64,000 nt of DNA. Source: Methylocaldum marinum. Its GTDB lineage: Bacteria > Pseudomonadota > Gammaproteobacteria > Methylococcales > Methylococcaceae. A program made the translations under genes and the position numbers. This document shows, in pieces, positions 40,852-52,084 of the stretch. How positions within the stretch are numbered: position 1 is the stretch's first letter; each line of letters begins with the position of its first letter. Under the pieces are notes generated by a model. It did no database searches and was not told the origin of the DNA. It saw only the letters and a list, made by a program, of their open reading frames with translations. The stretch spans positions 2,270,395-2,334,394 of the forward strand of contig NZ_AP017928.1 of the NCBI RefSeq assembly GCF_003584645.1, read 5' to 3'.

Positions 40852-42085
40852 CTCCCTTCTCGCTCCAAAAAGGGCTATTCTTAGAGGAGAGAAGTTGACC
40901 AATTTGTGGAAGGGAGGCGGTCATGAACCGAAGAATCCGTATCCAACGGTTGGCCCCTCAAGACCGGGAGGAGTGGCAGAAGCAGTATTACCGGCACAAG
41001 GAGCAACGTCCCCGGCGTCGTCTCACGGCCTTGAAGGCCGTTTGGGACGGCCAGACTTTGGCGGACGTGTGCCGGACTCGGCACCTTCGCCGCAAGACGC
41101 TGGAGCATTGGCTGGATTGGTATCTTCATGGGGGCTTTAAGACGCTGCTGGCCCCGGAGCGGCGACGTGTTCCCCAAGCCCTGTCCTGCCAGCAACGGCG
41201 AGTCTTGCGTTACATCCTGCTGCATAAGACGCCGGCCGATTATGGCCTGGACAGCTATCAATGGACGGCCCGGCGGGCGCAGGCCCTCATCGCCGCCAAG
41301 TGGAATATTCATCTGGGGTTGGGGCGCCTGTACCCACTGTTTGATCAGTTCGGGCTTTCCCACCAGCGGGTGCATCGGGACTATGGGCCGCCTCGACCGC
41401 GGCTACAGGCGGCCTTCGTGGATGCCTTGGAAAAAAAAGGTGGAGGAAGCCAGGTCTCCGGACCGCGCTCTGGTGGCGCTGGATGAGTTTGCCCTGCGCT
41501 CCGTTCCGGATACGCATTACGCTTGGGCCGAGCGGAATACCGCGCCCAGGGTGCCCAGCGACGAACGCCAGCGGACCCGGCTGAATGGTTTTCTGACCGT
41601 CGATTTGCACCGGGGGCTCACCGGGGTTCAATTCCGCTCCCAGGGCAAAACCGGCGATGTCGTCTTCGTCGTGGTGCTGACGGTGCTGCGCTACGTACAG
41701 CAAGGGTGCCATTGGATCACCCTGATTCTGGACAATGCCCGCACCCATCGGTACGCCCTGGAAGTGGCCGCAAGGGAGTTGCTGTCGGAGATCGCCGAAC
41801 TCGCCCACTGGCCGGACTTGAAAGCCACCACGGTGGAGTTTCCGCATACCCCCCGTACTCGCCCGCTCTCAACCCGGCCGAGTATCTGATCCATTGGGTT
41901 CGCCAAGAGACTCTTTATCATCTACCCTGCACCTTCACGCTCCAGGAAAAGGCGGATCGCGTTCGTCACCATCTCGCCCAGGCGCCGCCCTTCACTCCCG
42001 AACAAATGCAAAAGCTCCTGCGCCATATTTACAAGTTGCCAAAGGATAAAACAGTAAAATGGCCCAAATTGGAGTGAGAAGGGAG
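40852..42085 (+). mobile_element. IS630-family insertion sequence flanked by TA
   Basis: Inverted repeats CTCCCTTCTCGCTCCAAAAA (40852-40875, 24 bp) and its counterpart at 42062-42085 match at 21 of 24 positions. Both ends abut TA (40850-40851 and 42086-42087), the IS630/Tc1-mariner target. It starts 5 bp after the ISL3 right repeat, so it landed in the ISL3 flanking duplication. The transposase is split by frameshifts. Confidence 0.9.
40923..42077 (+). pseudogene. IS630-family transposase, frameshifted
   Basis: Part 1 (from the ATG at 40923, GGAGGCGGTC upstream) has the helix-turn-helix (QTLADVCRTRHLRRKTLEHW) and winged-helix text DYGLDSYQWTARRAQALIAA. At an A8 run (41431-41438) the frame changes and part 2 continues with VALDEFALRSVPD (first Asp) and LILDNARTHRYAL (second Asp). 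At a C6 run near 41850 it changes again to YPPYSPALNPAEYLIHW (Glu) and on to 42077. The A8 shift is a typical programmed site in IS630 elements. The C-run needs seven C for SPALNPAE to stay in frame, so one base seems lost. Confidence 0.85.
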
Positions 42086-42087
42086 TA

Positions 42088-42340
42088 AAGGCATCACTGG
42101 CTTTTGAGCCCCACGCAAGCTTCTCAGAACGGTTTCGAGACAACGAAAACAAGGTTATCCATCCTGCTCAGTATCACCATCAAGCCACTGAAACTTCGGA
42201 TAAGACCGGATATGCGTGAAATCTACGAAGGTGTACCCATTGACTCGCTGATGCCGGACCCGACGCGCATGTAATCCGCTCTCCCGCGGCTACATTGAAG
42301 CCGGATCTTTTAGGCAATACGAATTGCCGTCAACGCGGCT
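42088..42340. other. Short host stretch right of the IS cluster
   Basis: No complete gene. A plus-strand frame ends at 42273 with PDMREIYEGVPIDSLMPDPT, which reads like the C-terminus of a real protein, but the upstream part was lost at the IS630 junction. The family is not recognised. Confidence 0.35.
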
Positions 42341-43372
42341 TCAAGGATAAAGGCCGACGCTCCTAAGCCCTACCGTTTCCTCCACGCCAAACATCAGGTT
42401 CATGTTTTGGACCGCCTGCCCGGCCGCGCCTTTCACCAGATTGTCGATGACCGACAAAATCACCACCGTATTGCCCTCCAAAGGCCTATGGACGGCGATC
42501 TGGCATCGGTTCACGCCGCGCACGTTGCGCGTGTCGGGATGGGAACCCGGCGGCAGAATGTCGACGAAAGGTTCGCCGCGATAGCGCTCCTCGAACAGCG
42601 CCTGCAAGTCGCCGTACCCGGCGTTTAGCTCGGCATAAACCGTGGCGTGAATACCCCGAATCATGGGAATCAAATGGGGCACGAAGGTGAGGCCGACGGT
42701 CTGCCCGGCGGCCTGCTCCAGCCCTTGCCTGATTTCCGGCCAATGACGATGGCCCTTGACGCTGTAAGCCTTGAGACTCTCGCCCGTTTCGCTCATCAGC
42801 ATGGGAATTTCCGCTTTGCGCCCGGCACCGCTGACTCCGGATTTCACGTCGGCGATGATGCGGTCGAGACGTATCGCGCCGGACTCGACCAAAGGGAGCA
42901 GGGCCAGCTGAACCGAGGTCGGATAACAACCGGGACAGGCGATCAAGCGCGCCGAACGAATCAGCGCTCGATTTACTTCCGGCAGCCCGTAAACGGCTTC
43001 TTGCAAGAGGTGCGGCGACACATGCGATTCTCCGTACCAATGCGCCCACACAGCAGGGTCCTTGAGGCGAAAATCGGCGGACAGGTCGATTACTTTGACG
43101 CCCTGCGCCAACAAAGCCTCGGCCATACGCATCGCGGTGCCGTTGGGCGTCGCGAAAAACACCAAGTCGCATCCGGCAAGCGCATTCGCCGAGGGCTCCA
43201 CGAAGACCCCATCGACGAAACCTCGCAAATTGGGGTACAGCTCGTCGACCCTCTTTCCGGCATCCGAACGCGAGGTTACGACCGATATAACGCACTCAGG
43301 ATGGAGGGCGAGAATCCGCAGCAACTCCACACCGGTATAACCGGTACCGCCGACGATGCCAATTCGGATCAT
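42341..43372 (-). CDS. argC: N-acetyl-gamma-glutamyl-phosphate reductase
   Basis: 343 residues, type 1. Third step of arginine synthesis: NADPH reduction of N-acetylglutamyl phosphate. Nucleotide-binding start [18 protein letters not shown]; catalytic Cys149 in [29 protein letters not shown] and GHRHWPEI (substrate loop) follow. Monocistronic on the minus strand; the next gene upstream on that strand is ihfA (63 bp away). Confidence 0.96.
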   Translation of the reverse strand: MIRIGIVGGTGYTGVELLRILALHPECVISVVTSRSDAGKRVDELYPNLRGFVDGVFVEPSANALAGCDLVFFATPNGTAMRMAEALLAQGVKVIDLSADFRLKDPAVWAHWYGESHVSPHLLQEAVYGLPEVNRALIRSARLIACPGCYPTSVQLALLPLVESGAIRLDRIIADVKSGVSGAGRKAEIPMLMSETGESLKAYSVKGHRHWPEIRQGLEQAAGQTVGLTFVPHLIPMIRGIHATVYAELNAGYGDLQALFEERYRGEPFVDILPPGSHPDTRNVRGVNRCQIAVHRPLEGNTVVILSVIDNLVKGAAGQAVQNMNLMFGVEETVGLRSVGLYP

Positions 43373-43435
43373 TTTCGGCTCTCTTGTTCAAGGAGATTCA
43401 GGAATAATCTAGGCGAAGGAGTCGCCGAAACGGCA

Positions 43436-43789
43436 TTACGAGCCTTGCGACTTTTTCGCACTCGGCATTTCGCTTTCTTGCCGACCGTGTTCGGTGTTTT
43501 GTCGTGAATAGGCTTCCACGCTGACCTTCAATTTCTGTCCCGGCTTGAACGTCACCACGCGTCGCGCCGTTATGGGAATTTCTTCGCCGGTTTTCGGATT
43601 TCTGCCGGGCCGCTGACTCTTGTCGCGAAGATCGAAATTGCCGAATCCGGAAAGTTTTACTGAATTTCCCTGCGCCAGCGCGGACTTAATCTCCTCGAAA
43701 AACTGGTCGACCAATTCCTTGGCATCCCGTTTGTTAATGCCGTGGTTCTCGAAAAGCCTCTCAACCATGTCTGCTTTGGTCAGCGCCAT
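43436..43789 (-). CDS. ihfA: Integration host factor subunit alpha, extended C-terminus
   Basis: 117 residues, longer than the usual 95-100. The HU/IHF fold is complete: [40 protein letters not shown] (beta arm with the intercalating Pro) and [20 protein letters not shown], which matches IhfA rather than IhfB or HU. The extra ~20 residues after SVEAYS are polar and low-complexity. It lies 4 bp after pheT, the standard pheST-ihfA arrangement. Bends DNA for replication, transcription and recombination. Confidence 0.94.
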   Translation of the reverse strand: MALTKADMVERLFENHGINKRDAKELVDQFFEEIKSALAQGNSVKLSGFGNFDLRDKSQRPGRNPKTGEEIPITARRVVTFKPGQKLKVSVEAYSRQNTEHGRQESEMPSAKKSQGS

Positions 43790-43793
43790 CTTT

Positions 43794-46172
43794 TCAATCT
43801 CTCAACCTAGCATTGAATTCTTTGCTCAGACGTTCCAAGATGCTTCCCATCGTTTCATCGACCCTCGCGTCAGTCAAAGTCTCGGCCTCGTCCTGCAGAA
43901 CCAGCCCGAGAGCCACGCTTTTCCGACCTGTCTCGACACCTTGTCCCCGGTATACGTCGAACACCACCACCTGTCGCAGTATCGAACCGTCAGCTTCTTT
44001 TACGCATTCGACCAAGCGATCGACCATAACGGATTCATCGATGATAACCGCGATATCCCGTCGCACCTGCGGGAACTTCGATATTCCGCGGAATACCGGA
44101 AGGTCTCTTCGCAACAGCACATCTTGATCGAGTTCGAACAGAAACACGCTCTGCTCGAAGCTTAGTTGCTTTTCCAAGCGAGGATGCAGCATTCCGACCC
44201 AACCGAGATGCTCGCCGTCGAGCCGGATTTCCGCCGATTGCCCCGGATGAAGCGCCGGATGAGCAGCGGCGGCAAACTCCAAACTCGCCTCTCGGCCGGT
44301 CAGTTTGACGATGCCCTCTATATCAGCCTTGATATCGTAAAAATCTACCGGCCGAGCCGCTTCTCCCCACTGCTCTTCGTGTACTGCCCCTATCGCCAGG
44401 CCTCCGATAGATTTACGCTGATCGATGCCGCCGTCCCGCCGCGCGAAACGTAGGCCTGATTCGAACAAGCGCACCCGGTTTTGCTGGCGGAACGTGTTCT
44501 TGAGAGCCGCGTCCAGCAAACCGCACCAAAGTCCGGTGCGCATGACGGCCAGGTCGGAAGAAATCGGATTCTTCAGGGCCAGGTAGGAAATTTCCGGCTC
44601 GATCATCACCTGCCGAGCTTCGTCCACAAAACTGTAGGTAATCGCCTCTTGGTAACCACGATCGACCAGAAGATTCTTCACCCGATCCAAATCGAGAATT
44701 CGCTCCGACACCGGCCGCATCGCCGTCGCCATAACCGGATGACGATGCGGCAACGATTCGTAACCCTGGATCCTCCCGAGTTCCTCGATGAGATCAGCTT
44801 CTATAGCAATATCGAAGCGAAATCCCGGGGGAGTCACGGTCCATCCTTGCGGATGATTCTCCACCTTCATTCCCAATCGCTTGAGAATTTCGGCGACTTT
44901 GGGTCGGTCGATGCTCATACCGAGCAGACGGGCAATCCTGTCGTAACGAAGCAGGATTGACGCACGCTGCGGCAAATGCGAAGGGCTGGTCGCTTCAACG
45001 ATGGGGCCGGCTTTACCGCCGGCGATGGATAGGATAAGCTCGCTCGCCCTCTCGATCGCGCGGGTCTGAAGTTCAGGGTCGACCCCACGCTCGAAGCGAT
45101 GCGAAGACTCGGTATTCAGCCCGTAACGGCGAGCCTTGCCCATGATCACGCCCGGAGTAAAAAAAGCGCATTCAATGAAGATATCCGTGGTGACATCTCC
45201 CACCGCGGAGTCGCTGCCGCCCATGATGCCCGCCAAGGCCAAGGCTTTCCGTTGGTCGGCTATAACCAAAACGTCGGAGTCCAGCGCGACCTCTTCGCCG
45301 TTCAACAGGGAAAGCTTCTCGCCTTGAGCCGCATAGCGAACATGAATGCCGCCTTCCAGTTTGACGGCATCGAAGGCGTGCAGGGGCTGCCCGGTTTCCA
45401 GCAAAACGTAATTGGTAACGTCCACCACCGCGTCCAAAGGCCGAATGCCGGCACGCCGCAGACGCTCTCGCATCCATATCGGAGCCTGAACCGTACGCGA
45501 TACGCCCCTTACCAGCCGACCCAGGTAGCGCGGACACGCCTCGGGTGCGGAAACACTCACCGGAAACGTTTCCGGAACCGATACGGGAACGGACGCTATG
45601 TCGGGTACAGCCCAGTCCAGATCGTTCAGTAAAGCGACTTCTCGCGCGATGCCTTCTATACTCAAACAATCTGCGCGGTTCGGCGTCAGATCGACATCGA
45701 TGACGCAATCATCCAGAGTCATGTATTCCCGAACATCGACGCCCACGAGAGCGTCGGCCGGCAATTCCATAAGCCCCGTTGCGGGATCGTCTATTCCGAG
45801 CTCCTTGGCGGAACACAGCATGCCGGACGAGGCCACGCCTCGCAGTTCCGTCTTCCGTATTACAACACCGCCCGGCAGATGGGCACCCTCGACGGCGAGC
45901 GGCACCCTTATGCCGGGCCGGACATTCGGCGCTCCACACACGATTTGGAGCGGCTCTCCGGAACCGTTGGCAACCAGGCAAACTCGCAGTCGATCGGCTT
46001 GCGGGTGCTGCGAAACCTCGAGGACTTCGGCGACGACAACGCCGCTGAACGGAGCAGCGGCGGGTTCCGTGCCATCGACCTCGAGACCCGCCATCGTCAA
46101 CTGATGGATCAGTTTTTGCGTGTCTATCGACGGATTGACAAATTCTCGTAGCCAGGCTTCGCTGAAGCGCAT
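43794..46172 (-). CDS. pheT: Phenylalanyl-tRNA synthetase beta subunit
   Basis: 792 residues, normal length. Domains: EMAP/tRNA-binding ([20 protein letters not shown]), B3/B4 with the editing site ([20 protein letters not shown]), B5 and the C-terminal FDX-ACB domain ([20 protein letters not shown]). Partner of PheS in the alpha2-beta2 enzyme that charges tRNA-Phe and removes mischarged Tyr. 21 bp after pheS. Confidence 0.96.
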   Translation of the reverse strand: MRFSEAWLREFVNPSIDTQKLIHQLTMAGLEVDGTEPAAAPFSGVVVAEVLEVSQHPQADRLRVCLVANGSGEPLQIVCGAPNVRPGIRVPLAVEGAHLPGGVVIRKTELRGVASSGMLCSAKELGIDDPATGLMELPADALVGVDVREYMTLDDCVIDVDLTPNRADCLSIEGIAREVALLNDLDWAVPDIASVPVSVPETFPVSVSAPEACPRYLGRLVRGVSRTVQAPIWMRERLRRAGIRPLDAVVDVTNYVLLETGQPLHAFDAVKLEGGIHVRYAAQGEKLSLLNGEEVALDSDVLVIADQRKALALAGIMGGSDSAVGDVTTDIFIECAFFTPGVIMGKARRYGLNTESSHRFERGVDPELQTRAIERASELILSIAGGKAGPIVEATSPSHLPQRASILLRYDRIARLLGMSIDRPKVAEILKRLGMKVENHPQGWTVTPPGFRFDIAIEADLIEELGRIQGYESLPHRHPVMATAMRPVSERILDLDRVKNLLVDRGYQEAITYSFVDEARQVMIEPEISYLALKNPISSDLAVMRTGLWCGLLDAALKNTFRQQNRVRLFESGLRFARRDGGIDQRKSIGGLAIGAVHEEQWGEAARPVDFYDIKADIEGIVKLTGREASLEFAAAAHPALHPGQSAEIRLDGEHLGWVGMLHPRLEKQLSFEQSVFLFELDQDVLLRRDLPVFRGISKFPQVRRDIAVIIDESVMVDRLVECVKEADGSILRQVVVFDVYRGQGVETGRKSVALGLVLQDEAETLTDARVDETMGSILERLSKEFNARLRD

Positions 46173-46193
46173 GGGAAGGACCGTATGTTGTTC

Positions 46194-47303
<1,110 letters not shown>

Positions 47304-47651
47304 CTAACCCTGGGCGATCTTGGCCAATTCAGCGAACGCATCTTTGTCGCGAACAGCCAAATCTGCCAGAACTTTACGGTCGATCTCGACGGAAGCCTTT
47401 TTCAGGCCATCCATAAAACGGCTATAGGACAGTCCAAACTCGCGCGCCGCCGCATTGATTCTCACGATCCAAAGCGCACGGAATTGGCGTTTTCTTTGTC
47501 TGCGGTCCCGATAAGCGTATTGACCGGCTTTAATTACTGCCTGCTTGGCAACGCGATAAACTCGGCTACGGGCGCCGTAATAACCTTTCGCCTGCTTGAG
47601 AACCTTTTTGTGCCGGGCTCTCGCAGTGACGCCTCGTTTTACTCTAGGCAT
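47304..47651 (-). CDS. rplT: 50S ribosomal protein L20
   Basis: 115 residues. [20 protein letters not shown] is the invariant N-terminus; [20 protein letters not shown] and [15 protein letters not shown] follow. An rRNA-binding assembly protein and, in E. coli, a repressor of rpmI-rplT translation. 37 bp after rpmI in the infC-rpmI-rplT group. Confidence 0.97.
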   Translation of the reverse strand: MPRVKRGVTARARHKKVLKQAKGYYGARSRVYRVAKQAVIKAGQYAYRDRRQRKRQFRALWIVRINAAAREFGLSYSRFMDGLKKASVEIDRKVLADLAVRDKDAFAELAKIAQG

Positions 47652-47688
47652 GGGCTTCTCTCTCGATGGGCAAGAAAAAAATCAACTA

Positions 47689-47886
47689 TCAACTATAAGG
47701 CAACAAGCGAGTTGCGCTCCGCACGTCCGAAGGGTGCAAGACAGCGGGATTGCGCAGTTGGCGCTTTCTCTTCGTGCTCTTCTTCGTCAGAATGTGACGA
47801 CGATGCGATTGATTGCATTTGAAACCGCCGGATGCAGTACGCTTGAAGCGTTTCGCTGCGCCGCGATTAGTCTTCATCTTAGGCAT
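47689..47886 (-). CDS. rpmI: 50S ribosomal protein L35
   Basis: 65 residues. [20 protein letters not shown] and the basic [20 protein letters not shown] are diagnostic. Five upstream codons (to 47901) are a non-native extension. Lies 23 bp after infC. Confidence 0.97.
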   Translation of the reverse strand: MPKMKTNRGAAKRFKRTASGGFKCNQSHRRHILTKKSTKRKRQLRNPAVLHPSDVRSATRLLPYS

Positions 47887-47909
47887 ATAAATCTCCAACA
47901 ACTCAAAGA

Positions 47910-48434
47910 TTATTTTTTTCTCTTCGGCGCGAGCGTCATGCTTAGCTGCCTACCTTCCATTTTCGGGAACTGCTCGACAGCGGCATGCTCCACGAGATCG
48001 GTCTCTATCCGCTTCAGTAGATCTATACCCAATTCGCGGTGGCTCAATTCCCGGCCCCGAAACCGAACGGTGACCTTTGCCTTATCGCCGTCCGATAGAA
48101 AGCGGATGAGATTGCGCAGCTTAACCTGGTAATCACCCTCGTCCGTACCCGGCCGGAACTTAACTTCTTTAACCTGAATCTGCTTTTGCTTTTTCCTGGC
48201 CGCTTGCAGCTTCTTGTTCTGCTCAAAACGGAATTTACCGTAATCCATTACCCGGCAAACGGGAGGATCGGCCGCCGGCGAAATTTCGACCAGATCCAGA
48301 TTCGCATCATAAGCAATTTGCCTAGCTTCTCTGGCCGACACGACTCCTACTTGATTACCGTCGGGTCCGATCAACCTGACAGTTGGCGCCGTGATCTCTT
48401 CATTCAGGCGCGGATCTTTTCTTTCAGCAGTGAT
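47910..48434 (-). CDS. infC: Translation initiation factor IF-3, probable ATC start
   Basis: 174 residues if started at the ATC at 48434; the first in-frame ATG (48374) would remove the conserved N-terminal [20 protein letters not shown] lies 8 bases before the ATC, and the length becomes normal (E. coli 180). Body: [20 protein letters not shown], the linker Lys-rich region ([20 protein letters not shown]) and the C-domain with [20 protein letters not shown]. In E. coli infC uses AUU and IF3 represses its own mRNA by rejecting the odd codon; the same autocontrol is expected here. Confidence 0.93.
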   Translation of the reverse strand: MTAERKDPRLNEEITAPTVRLIGPDGNQVGVVSAREARQIAYDANLDLVEISPAADPPVCRVMDYGKFRFEQNKKLQAARKKQKQIQVKEVKFRPGTDEGDYQVKLRNLIRFLSDGDKAKVTVRFRGRELSHRELGIDLLKRIETDLVEHAAVEQFPKMEGRQLSMTLAPKRKK

Positions 48435-48455
48435 GTCCTATTCCTCCGAACGCAA

Positions 48456-50372
48456 TTATTGGAACGCAACGCGACTCGCCACATCGACGGAAAACTTGCC
48501 AATCAAATCCGGCAAGCTGAAAACGCCTAGATCCTTGCCATTCTGTGCGCGAACAGAAACGGTTCGAGAATCCAACTCCTTGTCGCCGACGATCAACAAA
48601 TATGGCACACGCTGCACGGTATGTTCGCGAATTTTAAAGCCGATCTTCTCATTTCTCAAGTCGGACTTTACCCGAAAGCCTTGTTTTACAAGCTCCTTAG
48701 CCAGTTCCGCCGCATACTCGGCCTGATTCCCGGTAATATTGAGCACGACAGCCTGCACCGGTGCCAGCCAAAGCGGAAAATAGCCCGCGTAGTGCTCGAT
48801 GAGAATGCCGATAAAACGCTCCATCGAACCGATGATCGCCCGATGCAACATAACAGGCGTATGCCGCGCATTATCCTCGCCCACGTATTCGGCACCGAGG
48901 CGCCCCGGCATCATAAAATCCACCTGAATGGTCCCGCACTGCCACACCCGGCCAATAGCATCCTTCAAGGCAAATTCGATCTTGGGGCCGTAAAAAGCCC
49001 CTTCACCCGGCTGCAACTGGTATTCCATGCCCTGCGCGTTCAAAGCCGCCGCCAACGCACCCTCGGCCTTATCCCAAATTTCGTCGCTGCCGAGCCGCAT
49101 GGGCGGACGCGTAGAAAGCTTATACAGAATGTCGGTGAACCCGAAATCCGCATAGACATGACGGAGGGTACCTATAAATGCGACAACCTCGTCCTGAATT
49201 TGGTCCTCGGTACAGAAAACATGACCATCGTCCTGATTGAAGCCGCGCACACGCATGATGCCGTGCAATGTACCGGAAGGCTCGTTGCGATGACAGGAAC
49301 CGAACTCCCCGAACCGGATCGGCAGCTCGCGGTAGCTATGCAGATGCTGCTTAAATACCTGGACATGACCGGGGCAGTTCATGGGCTTTACCGCATACTC
49401 TCTATTCTCGGAAGCGGTAAAAAACATATTTTCGTGAAAATTGTCCCAATGGCCCGACGCCTTCCAGAGACTGACATCCAAAATCTGAGGGCAACGGATT
49501 TCCTGATACCCGTTCTCAACGAATACCCGGCGCATGTACTGCTCGACCTGCTGATAGAGCGCCCAGCCGTTGGGATGCCAGAACACCATACCGGGAGCCT
49601 CCTCCTGGGTATGGAACAGGTCCTGCAACTTGCCGATCTTGCGATGATCACGCTTTTCCGCCTCTTCCAGCCGATGCAGATAGGCGTCCAAATCCTTCTT
49701 GTCGGCCCAGGCGGTGCCATAGACGCGCTGCAGCATGGCATTGCGGGAATCACCCCGCCAATAGGCACCCGCCACCTTCATGAGCTTGAAGGCTTTAAGC
49801 TTTCCGGTATCCGGCACATGGGGACCGCGACAAAGATCGGTAAAATCCCCTTGCGAGTAAAGGGAGATTTGTTCGCCCTGAGGTATGGCCTCGATAATTT
49901 CGGCTTTATAGCGCTCGCCCTGGTCACGAAAAAATTCGACGGCCTTTTCCCGATCCATCACTTCCCGCCTGACGGGAATCGCTTTTGCCGCCAACTCCGC
50001 CATCTTCTTTTCGATCGCCCCGAGATCTTCGGGCGTAAAAGGGCGCTCGTAGGAAAAATCGTAATAAAACCCATCTTCCACCACCGGACCGATGGTGACC
50101 TGAGCGTTTGGATACAATGCCTTAACGGCCTGGGCCAACAGATGCGCGGTTGAATGACGAATGATCTCCAGCCCGTCCGCGTCCTTACCCGTGACGATTT
50201 CGACCGCGGCGTCATGCTCAACGAGAGTCGACAAATCAACCAGCTTTCCGTCAATTCGACCAGCCAATGCCGCCTTAGCCAATCCCGGCCCAATGGACTG
50301 AGCCACTTCCATAAGCGTTAGGGGGTGATCGAACGTGCGAGCGGAACCATCCGGGAGACGTATCACGGGCAT
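48456..50372 (-). CDS. thrS: Threonyl-tRNA synthetase
   Basis: 638 residues from the ATG at 50372. TGS domain ([20 protein letters not shown]), the N2 editing domain with [16 protein letters not shown] (His-x3-His), the class II catalytic core ([20 protein letters not shown], motif 2) and an anticodon domain at the C-terminus. First protein gene of the translation operon, 21 bp before infC. A hairpin (50392-50419) and tRNA-Val lie directly upstream. The longer frame into the tRNA is rejected. Confidence 0.97.
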   Translation of the reverse strand: MPVIRLPDGSARTFDHPLTLMEVAQSIGPGLAKAALAGRIDGKLVDLSTLVEHDAAVEIVTGKDADGLEIIRHSTAHLLAQAVKALYPNAQVTIGPVVEDGFYYDFSYERPFTPEDLGAIEKKMAELAAKAIPVRREVMDREKAVEFFRDQGERYKAEIIEAIPQGEQISLYSQGDFTDLCRGPHVPDTGKLKAFKLMKVAGAYWRGDSRNAMLQRVYGTAWADKKDLDAYLHRLEEAEKRDHRKIGKLQDLFHTQEEAPGMVFWHPNGWALYQQVEQYMRRVFVENGYQEIRCPQILDVSLWKASGHWDNFHENMFFTASENREYAVKPMNCPGHVQVFKQHLHSYRELPIRFGEFGSCHRNEPSGTLHGIMRVRGFNQDDGHVFCTEDQIQDEVVAFIGTLRHVYADFGFTDILYKLSTRPPMRLGSDEIWDKAEGALAAALNAQGMEYQLQPGEGAFYGPKIEFALKDAIGRVWQCGTIQVDFMMPGRLGAEYVGEDNARHTPVMLHRAIIGSMERFIGILIEHYAGYFPLWLAPVQAVVLNITGNQAEYAAELAKELVKQGFRVKSDLRNEKIGFKIREHTVQRVPYLLIVGDKELDSRTVSVRAQNGKDLGVFSLPDLIGKFSVDVASRVAFQ

Positions 50373-50391
50373 CAGTCGAAACCTCTTCAAC

Positions 50392-50419
50392 AAAAAAAGC
50401 ATCGACCAGCGATGCTTTT
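50392..50419 (-). terminator. Hairpin with T-tract between tRNA-Val and thrS
   Basis: On the minus strand AAAAGCATCG and CGATGCTTTTTTT flank CTGGT: a perfect stem with seven T. It starts 7 bp after the tRNA CCA end and ends 20 bp before the thrS ATG. It is the terminator of tRNA-Val and could also act as thrS leader control. Confidence 0.8.
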
Positions 50420-50425
50420 CGGAAT

Positions 50426-50502
50426 TGGTAGGCGCGATTGGACTTGAACCAACGACCCCCACCATGTCAAGGTGGTGCTCTAACCAACTGAGCTACGCGC
50501 CT
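50426..50502 (-). tRNA. tRNA-Val (anticodon GAC)
   Basis: 77 nt with encoded CCA. Acceptor AGGCGCG/CGCGCCT, D-arm GCTCAGTTGGTTAGAGC, anticodon arm CCACC-TTGACAT-GGTGG with GAC, and T-arm GGTTCAAGTCC. Outside the acceptor stem it is close to the E. coli valV/valW tRNAs. Reads GUC and GUU. Confidence 0.96.
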
Positions 50503-50685
50503 AAAATCAAGAGCGGAGATTATATAGCCATTTTTCGTTTTATCAAAGCTTTCGTTTTCAATATGACCTAAAATTTTTTAGGGTAGCGGCAAAGGAAATT
50601 CGTTATGATGGAGATTCAATACGAATTCGTTGGAAACGGCTCTGTCGAGCAACGAAGGAAAGCGCTTCCCCCAAGGGTGATAGAG

Positions 50686-51273
50686 ATGGCCGCGTCACCG
50701 ATTAAATCCCTGATTTCCGAAATTTTGCCGGCAAAAGCGAAGTTACTTCGGATGCTGCTGTTATGGATGACGGTCCTAAGCGTGGCCGGCTGCGCAATCA
50801 GCCCGTTCTCGAAGCCGGTTCGGAATGCAACGAAAACCCAGCCGTCCTTTTCCGAAATCAGTGCCCGCCCGGACGCATACAAAGGCAGAATGGCCATGCT
50901 CGGCGGCGTGATCGTCCAAACCAGTAACCGCCCACAGTTTACCGAAATCGAAGTCGTACAAAAGCCACTGGATCGTTCGGATCGCCCGGAAGATGTCGAC
51001 ATTTCTGCAGGGCGATTCTTGATTCGCTGTAATCGCTTCCTTGACTCGGCGGTTTATGCGAAAGGACGTGAAGTCACGGTCGCCGGAGAAATCCAGGGCA
51101 AGGAAAGCAAGCCACTCGATCAAATTAACTACAACTACCCGATAATCGGTTGCAACGAAATTCATCTCTGGGCCACCCGACCGACTTATACCTATTATCC
51201 GATGCCGTACTGGTATGATCCTTGGTGGCGTGGCTGGCCCGGTTATTATCCGTATTGGTATCCTTACTGGTAA
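50686..51273 (+). CDS. Slp-family outer-membrane lipoprotein with aromatic C-terminus
   Basis: 195 residues from the ATG at 50686 (AAGGGTGATAGAG upstream); ATGs at 50605 and 50752 are alternatives. Lipobox VAGC after MLLLWMTVLS. The Slp domain reads FSEISARPDAYKGRMAMLGG...AGRFLIRCNRFLDSAVYAKGREVTVAG. Slp is a starvation-inducible outer-membrane lipoprotein of unclear function. The last ~25 residues are almost only Tyr, Trp and Pro (YYPYWYPYW at the end). Followed directly by a paralogue. Confidence 0.85.
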   Translation: MAASPIKSLISEILPAKAKLLRMLLLWMTVLSVAGCAISPFSKPVRNATKTQPSFSEISARPDAYKGRMAMLGGVIVQTSNRPQFTEIEVVQKPLDRSDRPEDVDISAGRFLIRCNRFLDSAVYAKGREVTVAGEIQGKESKPLDQINYNYPIIGCNEIHLWATRPTYTYYPMPYWYDPWWRGWPGYYPYWYPYW

Positions 51274-51305
51274 GATCAACTCAAACCGAGAGCCGAAACG
51301 CTACA

Positions 51306-51845
51306 GTGGCACCCTCCCAGATCTCGAAAAAGGACACGCGATCCGGCTCCGCGAAGACTTGGATCCACCTGCCCACCCTACTCATACTTACGCTACAGCT
51401 CTACGGTTGCGGTTCCGTCTTGTCACGAACAAGCACGGACCAGATTAATCCATCCATTTCACCCGAAGCGGTTTTGGGCAACCCGAAGTCGTACATAGGC
51501 CAGACTATTCTCATCGGGGGAACCATTCTCAATGCCGAGAATCTACAGGAAGGTACGTTGCTCGAAGTACTGAGCTATCCCACGAATAGACGGGGCGAGC
51601 CGAAGCTCGGTGAGCCCCCCTTCGGCAGATTCTTTCTGCTCTATCCCGGCTATCTGGACACACTCATCTATCAACGGGACCGCAGAGTCGTCGCGGCAGG
51701 CCGGATTGTCGGTGAACGTACAACGGAAACCGGTGGCACGGTCCGAGCACTTCCGCTCTTGCACTCAGTAGAAATAAAATTGCTGTCCGACTACGACACA
51801 GGGCCTCGTTTCGGAATCGGTCTGGGCGTTGGGTTCGGCTTTTAA
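51306..51845 (+). CDS. Second Slp-family lipoprotein (tandem paralogue)
   Basis: 179 residues if the GTG at 51306 is used; the frame runs up to 51222, overlapping the previous gene. Lipobox-like LYGC after HLPTLLILTLQ. Slp text: PEAVLGNPKSYIGQTILIGG, FLLYPGYLDTLIYQRDRRVV and AAGRIVGERTTETGGT. It diverges strongly from its neighbour and ends GIGLGVGFGF, not in the aromatic tail. The short spacing suggests cotranscription. The start is uncertain. Confidence 0.8.
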   Translation: MAPSQISKKDTRSGSAKTWIHLPTLLILTLQLYGCGSVLSRTSTDQINPSISPEAVLGNPKSYIGQTILIGGTILNAENLQEGTLLEVLSYPTNRRGEPKLGEPPFGRFFLLYPGYLDTLIYQRDRRVVAAGRIVGERTTETGGTVRALPLLHSVEIKLLSDYDTGPRFGIGLGVGFGF

Positions 51846-52084
51846 CCGATGGTTGGCGCCTTGATTTTTTTGTCGGCGAACCATGCAACACGCCATCCCG
51901 GCAAGGCGACGACTCCAGAATTGTACGGATTGAAAAACCATTCAGCACGCTCGACAATGGATTGAACTCACTCGCCATTAACTGGGCATTTCTTTAGCGC
52001 TCCATATGCCCCCCCCTGCCAAAGGTGAGCAAATCCTCATATTGTTATTTAGGACTTATCTTTAATTGTTAAATTCATCGAACA

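Noticed and set aside
48374..48376. ATG as infC start
   Set aside because: It would cut conserved IF3 residues and lacks a ribosome-binding site; the ATC at 48434 fits better.
48621..50153. 510-codon plus-strand frame opposite thrS
   Set aside because: Mirror of thrS codon structure; no start signal and no family match.
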